Part shown: in pieces, positions 59,610 to 64,000 of the stretch
How positions within the stretch are numbered: the first letter of the stretch is position 1
Layout of the letters: each line of letters opens with the position of its first letter
Source: Saccharothrix australiensis
GTDB lineage: Bacteria > Actinomycetota > Actinomycetes > Mycobacteriales > Pseudonocardiaceae
DNA length: 64,000 nt
Assembly (NCBI RefSeq): GCF_003634935.1
Contig: NZ_RBXO01000001.1
Location: 6,349,501-6,413,500 of the forward strand
Direction of reading: 5' to 3'
The notes under the pieces: generated by a model
The model's database searches: none
Seen by the model: the letters and a program-made list of their open reading frames with translations, nothing else
Told to the model about the DNA's origin: nothing
Position numbers and translations under genes: made by a program

Positions 59610-60863
59610 GTGGTCGGATACCGCCGCGACGCAGTGACCGGGCCGGCAACGGGGCAGCCGGCGCGCCCCGCACCGAAGCGCGGCGGTGTCCGGGTGGGGC
59701 TGCCCGGCGTCGCCTTCGGACCGGACCGGGGCGCGCGGGCGGGGCACGAGCGGTTGCGCTTCCGGCCGCCGCCGCTGGACGTGCTGCTGGCGCTGGTGTT
59801 CACCGGGTTGACCGTGGCCACCACCGTCGACCAGCAGGCGGGCACGCACGGCCCGCCGGCGTACGCCCTGGCCGCGCTGACGACGGCGCCCATCGTCCTG
59901 CGGCAGGTCGCGCCGGTCGCGACCACGGCGGTCACGCTGGTCGCGGCCGCGATGTACAGCGTGCTGGGCTACGGCGACCTCCCCGGCGGCGGCGCGGGCC
60001 TGCTGGTGGGCGTGTTCACCGTGGCGACGCTGCGGTCCCGCCGGGCGGCCGCCGCGGCCTTGGTCGCCACGATCGCCGTGATCGCGGCCAACTACGCCGG
60101 GGCGAGCTCTTCGATCGCGTTGCCGACGCTCCTGCAGGGCTTCCTGCTGGTGCTCGGCGCGTGCGCGTTGGGACGGGCCACCAAGCGGTGGGGGCGGCAC
60201 GTCGAGCGGGTCGTCGAGGAGGCGGCCACGGCCGTCACCGACGAGCGCGCCCGCATCGCCAGGGAGCTGCACGACATCGTCGCGCACCACATGTCGGTCA
60301 TCTCGTTGCAGGCCGGCGTCGCCGGGTACGTGCTCGACACCGACCCGCGCACCGCCCGCGCCGCGCTGGACACGGTCGGCGACACCAGCCGCGAGGCGCT
60401 CCGGGAGATGCGTCGCCTGCTGGAGGTGCTGCGCGTCGACGACGAGGAGCCGGACGCGGAGGACGGCGCGCGGCACGGGATCGCGGCGCTGGACCGGCTG
60501 GTGGACCGCGTGCGCGCCGCCGGCGTCCCGGTCGAGGTCGCGGTCACCGGCCGGCCGCGCGACCTGCCGCCGGGCCTGGACCTGTGCGCCTACCGGGTGG
60601 TCCAGGAGTCCCTGACCAACGTGATCAAGCACGCGGGACCGGCCGCCGCGCGGGTCGAGGTCGACTACGGGGACCGGGTGCTCACGCTCCGGGTGCGCGA
60701 CGACGGGCTCGCGGCCGGACCACCGCGCGCGACGCCGGGCTCGCACGGCATCCGGAGCATGCGCGAACGCGTCGAGCTGTACGGCGGTTCGCTCACCGCG
60801 GGACCGGCACGCGACGGCGGGTTCACCGTGACGGCGAGCTTCCCGCTGTCCGCCCCGGCCTGA
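59610..60863 (+). CDS. orphan sensor histidine kinase, NarL-partner type
   Basis: 417 aa. Four or five membrane helices lie at about 50-190 (LDVLLALVFTGLTVATTV; PVATTAVTLVAAAMYSVLGYG; LLVGVFTVATL; LLQGFLLVLGACALG). HisKA_3 carries the phospho-His in RARIARELHDIVAHHMSVISLQAG, the HATPase has VQESLTNVIKHAGPAAA and VRDDGLAAGPP, and the end is GIRSMRERVELYGGSLTAGP. No response regulator is adjacent on either side, which is unusual for this class. The signal is unknown. GTG 59610 is used because of the leaderless promoter. Confidence 0.9.
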   Translation: MVGYRRDAVTGPATGQPARPAPKRGGVRVGLPGVAFGPDRGARAGHERLRFRPPPLDVLLALVFTGLTVATTVDQQAGTHGPPAYALAALTTAPIVLRQVAPVATTAVTLVAAAMYSVLGYGDLPGGGAGLLVGVFTVATLRSRRAAAAALVATIAVIAANYAGASSSIALPTLLQGFLLVLGACALGRATKRWGRHVERVVEEAATAVTDERARIARELHDIVAHHMSVISLQAGVAGYVLDTDPRTARAALDTVGDTSREALREMRRLLEVLRVDDEEPDAEDGARHGIAALDRLVDRVRAAGVPVEVAVTGRPRDLPPGLDLCAYRVVQESLTNVIKHAGPAAARVEVDYGDRVLTLRVRDDGLAAGPPRATPGSHGIRSMRERVELYGGSLTAGPARDGGFTVTASFPLSAPA

Positions 60864-60935
60864 CACCGCCGTGCGGTCGCGACCCGCCGGGCACCCGGTC
60901 GGTCCGCACAGGACGGATCAGTCCACACAGGACTG

Positions 60936-61340
60936 TCAGTGGGCCAGGCCGTTCAGCACGTCCTCCGCCGTGCGCGGTTCGGCGGGCAGGATCGACGTCA
61001 GGCCCGCCCTGCCCGCGTCGACGTCCTCCGCGTCCTCGGGCCGGGCCATCGGCGCGAGCAGCCGGGCCGCCTCCACCGCCGCGCCGGCCCGCGCCGCGAC
61101 GGTCGCGGCGAGGATCTCGGCCGACAGCTCCGCCGGTGTCATCCGCTTGTACGCCTCCGTGGGGAACCGGACGTCGGTCAGCTCCCCCTGCTGCCCCACG
61201 GTCACGGTCACCGTCCGGTACGGCGTGGTCGCGCTGATCGCGATCTCGCCCATGTCGCGCCGCAGCCTGGTCAGCCCGTCCCGCTGCGCGCGATACCCGC
61301 CGGGGGTTCGCCCGGTCCGCTCGTGAGAGGTGGTGGTCAC
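60936..61340 (-). CDS. YbaB/EbfC-like nucleoid-associated protein
   Basis: 134 aa. RDGLTRLRRDMGEIAISATTPYRTVTVTVGQQGELTDVRFPTEAYKRMTPAELSAEILAATVAAR is a YbaB/EbfC fold: helix, then the GxLxxVxF strand pattern, then a C-terminal helix. It likely forms a dimer that binds DNA or a partner protein. In actinomycetes such genes often lie beside large polymorphic-toxin or ESX-type genes, as here. GTG 61340 has GAGGAG 8 nt upstream. It is the downstream gene of a same-strand pair with the frameshifted giant gene. Confidence 0.85.
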   Translation of the reverse strand: MTTTSHERTGRTPGGYRAQRDGLTRLRRDMGEIAISATTPYRTVTVTVGQQGELTDVRFPTEAYKRMTPAELSAEILAATVAARAGAAVEAARLLAPMARPEDAEDVDAGRAGLTSILPAEPRTAEDVLNGLAH

Positions 61341-61462
61341 TTCGGGACTCCTCGTGAGACGGTCGTTTCAGGTCCACCTCAGCGCGGAATGCCGACCGTG
61401 CCAAGGGATTCACCGCGAACGGGGTACCGATGCCCGGCAGGTCTTCCCTTTCACCCCCGGTA

Positions 61463-64000
61463 TCACCCCCTGCGGGGCGCGCGCCCGGCCGCGTCGGACG
61501 GCGGGCGGGGGAAGGCCGCGCCGACGACGGCGCCGTCCGGGGCCGTCACGGGCACCGGCCGGGGCAGCCGCGCCGCGGGGAGCGGAGCCGGTGGCCGCGC
61601 CGGCGCGTCGCCGGGCGGGTACCCGGTCGACTCCGTCGAGCCCGCGGGCTCCCCGGCGGGCTCTCGCCCCTCGACCGGGTCCGTCGGACCCGCAGGCCCA
61701 CCGGCGGGCACCCGCCCCTCGCCCACCGGGGCGTCGACGGGCGGAACGTCGACAAGCGGGTCGACAGGCGGGACGTCGACAAGCGGGTCGACGGGCGGGA
61801 CGTCGACGGGCAGGGTGTCGACAGGCGCGTCGACGGGCGGGACGTCGACCGCTTGGGCCGGGTCGGCACCGGGTCGCGCCCGCCGCTCCGCGTCGCGCGC
61901 CTGCTCGTCGGCCACCTCCCGCAGGTGCGCCGCCCTGGCCTCCCACCAGTCCCGCTCGGCGCGGTCGACCGCGTCCTCCGCCAGGCGCAGCCGCTCGACC
62001 GCGGCGGCGTGGTCCCGCACCGGTCGCGGGTCCGGTCCGGGTGGCGTGTCCGACCACCGGCGAACCCGGTCCCGCTCGCGGCGGAGTCCGGCTTCCGCCG
62101 CCCCCAGCTCGTGCCGGACGGCCTGGCGCTCCGCGCGCTGGGCGCGGGCGCGGTCGGCGTCGCGCAGCGGCGAGTCACGGGCGTGCCGCTCGACGAGCAC
62201 GCCCAGCCGCCGGCGCAGGGCCGCCACCTCGCCGGTCAGCCGGTCTTCCCGCCGGCGCGCGTCCGCCGGCTCCGCCCGGCGGCGGGTCGCCGCCACCGCC
62301 GCGTCCTCGTCCACCACCCGCCGCGCCGCGTCGACCGCCGCCTGCCGGGCGGTCCGCACCCGGACCGCCTCCGACCACGCCTTGCCGCGCCCGGCCAGCG
62401 CCGCGGTGGCGTCCACCAGGGACGGTGGCAGCTCGTGGCCGGTCACCGCGCGGGCGTGGTCGTCGCGCATCCGCAGCACGTAGGCGTCGCGCACCAGCAC
62501 CTCACGGCCCGCCGCCTTCGGCTTGCGGAGCAGTCCCGCCGACGTCTCGCGCGCGACGACGCGGAACTCGGCGTCGGCCAGCAGGGCACGGGTGATCTTC
62601 TCGTCGTGCTCGCCGTCCGTGCTCGTCACCGGGTCGGACGTGGTGTGCTCGTAGTGCGTCCCGGACGCGGTGAGCGTCGCCGACGGGTCGCGCGCGACCA
62701 GTTGCCGGGTGCGCTCCGGGCCGCTGCGCATCCCCTCGAACGGCCGGCGCGCCTCCTTCGAGCCGTCCGCGTGCTCGCGGGGCGCCACCCCGCCCCAGCC
62801 CTCCGGCGTCGTCGTGGAGAGCTGGTGGGTGGTGCCGAGGCTCAGCTCGGTGGTGCGCGTGTCCTCCGTCGTGGTCTCGCCGTCGACCGTGACCGACCCG
62901 CTGGTGCCCGCGAACCGGAACCCGTTCGGGAACCGGACGTGGAGTTCGACCGCCCGGCCGAGGCCGGTGGGCATCGGGATCGTGAACGCACCGCGGCGCA
63001 GGGGCACCAGGCAGGCGCGGAGCGTGGAGGGGGTGATCGCGGTGTGCAGCGCGGTCACCGCGTCCGGGGTCGGGGTGACGCCGGACGCGCGCAGCACCTG
63101 CCTGGCCACCTCGCGCAGCCGGGTCACGTCGCCCAGGAAGTGCTCGGCCCAGGACCGCCTGGTCGTCGGCTCGGCGTGGCCGACCCCGGCGCGCCAGGCG
63201 GCGAGGCCGTCCGGCGCGAGGTCGTCGAGCGGCCGGTGGCGGGAGGGTGTGCTCGGGCAGGGACACCACCGTCATGCTCCTGCGGACGGTCAGCGCGGCG
63301 GCACGGGTGTCGTGGCGGGTGATCGCGAGGTCGACCGCCACCTCACCGCGGTGGATCGCGACCGGGCCGGTGGTCTTCGCGCTCTGCTCGTAAGTGGTCG
63401 TCCGCTCGTCGGTCCGCCGGTGGCTCCGCCGGCCGAAGTCCGCCGCGCCGCTCAGCGAGCCGCCGACGGCCCCGTACCCGGACCGGTGGCCTGACGACCC
63501 GCCCGCCTGCCCCGCGCCGTCGCGCACGGTCAGCAGCCCCTGCGCGGACGTCCGGAAGGTCAGCAGCGTGCTTTCCCGCCGCGTACCCTCGATCGCGGTG
63601 AGGGCGGTGCGGACGGACGCCTTCAGCGACGTGACGTGCTCGATGCCGCCGAAAGCGGGCGGCGCGGTGAAGCGGACCGCGGCGGTGAGGTGGTGGACCT
63701 CGCCGCTGAACCGGTCCTCCAGCCGCAGCGGGGTGATCCGGCCGCCGTTCAGGTGGCCGTTCATCGCGCCGGTGAGGTCGGAGAGGAACCGGACGGCCTC
63801 GCGGCGGTTGTCGTGGACCCCGTCCAGCCGGAGGTCCGGGAGGAGCCGGTCGGCCAGCTTCGGTCCCAGCTGTTCGCGCAACGCGGCCAGGTGCGGGGTG
63901 AGGTCGAGCGGTCCGCGTGCCGCGCCGAGGCCGATCGACGGTTTCGCGGAGACGCCCGGCGTGAGCGTCGGCGGCGTGGCGACGGTCCGCTCCGGCGGCG
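61463..64000 (-). pseudogene. 3' part of a giant toxin-like gene, frameshifted and partial
   Basis: The reading frame enters from the right edge, already open (TPPTLTPGVSAKPSIG, then LRLDGVHDNRREAVRFLSDL). It reads about 257 codons to SLPEHTLP, then must change frame between about 63229 and 63272: the downstream frame has a stop at 63274-63272. From there RPLDDLAPDGLAAWRAGVGH continues for about 580 codons to the stop at 61463. The N-part is beta-rich (FSGEVHHLTAAVRF; HVTSLKASVRTALTA), the middle has coiled coils (LRDADRARAQRAERQAVRHELG), and the end is Pro/Val repeats (VPPVDPLVDVPPVD). No catalytic domain is recognised. The large size and neighbouring YbaB-like gene suggest a polymorphic toxin or secreted repeat protein. 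The shift could be a sequencing error in the G-run at 63238-63247. Confidence 0.65.

Overview
The window is 64 kb of very GC-rich DNA with strong G/C third-position bias, many GTG starts and almost all space coding. The core gene order, with a pdtaR-like ANTAR regulator, a liv amino-acid transporter, polA, rpsA and coaE close together, is the one known from Actinobacteria (M. tuberculosis Rv1626 pdtaR, Rv1629 polA, Rv1630 rpsA, Rv1631 coaE). SARP/AfsR regulators, NarL-type kinases, secreted proteases and long repeats between genes fit a filamentous actinomycete. A Pseudonocardiales relative (Saccharothrix/Lentzea/Actinosynnema type) is an inference, not shown by a marker gene.

Layout. 0-5 kb: two DUF402-type proteins, coaE (fused to a GrpB domain), a lipoprotein and rpsA. 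5-7 kb: a methyltransferase and an acetyltransferase. 7-10.6 kb: a three-gene operon (degenerate ABC ATPase, YhgE/Pip membrane protein, TetR) behind a perfect 24-bp palindrome. 11-14.4 kb: small P-loop/SDR operon, and a TetR/membrane-protein pair sharing a twin operator. 14.4-19.6 kb: secreted hydrolase, polA, thioesterase, lipoprotein. 19.6-20.2 kb: a dense array of long hairpins. 20.2-26 kb: livJHMGF and the ANTAR regulator. 26-35 kb: metabolic and secreted enzymes (TPP enzyme, DinB-like protein, aldehyde dehydrogenase, CoA-transferase, S1 protease, CoA-binding protein, alpha/beta hydrolase). 35-46.4 kb: membrane NACHT ATPase, TetR, pentapeptide protein, recQ, then a nuclease-helicase, a sulfur-binding-domain HNH endonuclease and a reader-nuclease, which together look like a defence island. 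46.6-52 kb: MacB-type ABC transporter divergent from a two-component system. 52-61 kb: subtilase, AfsR-type regulator, GT87 enzyme, HxlR regulator, orphan histidine kinase. 61-64 kb: YbaB-like protein and the 3' part of a very large frameshifted gene running off the end.

How the parts work together. Many genes overlap by ATGA/GTGA, so translational coupling is the rule (YhgE operon, SDR/P-loop pair, livHMGF, recQ-pentapeptide, thioesterase-lipoprotein). At least ten genes start exactly 6 nt after a TANNNT-like -10 box, which indicates leaderless transcripts. All five convergent gene junctions longer than 100 bp carry repeats or hairpins. The most novel-looking parts are the hairpin array at 19.6-20.2 kb, with compensated stem changes, and the nuclease cluster at 42.3-46.4 kb.
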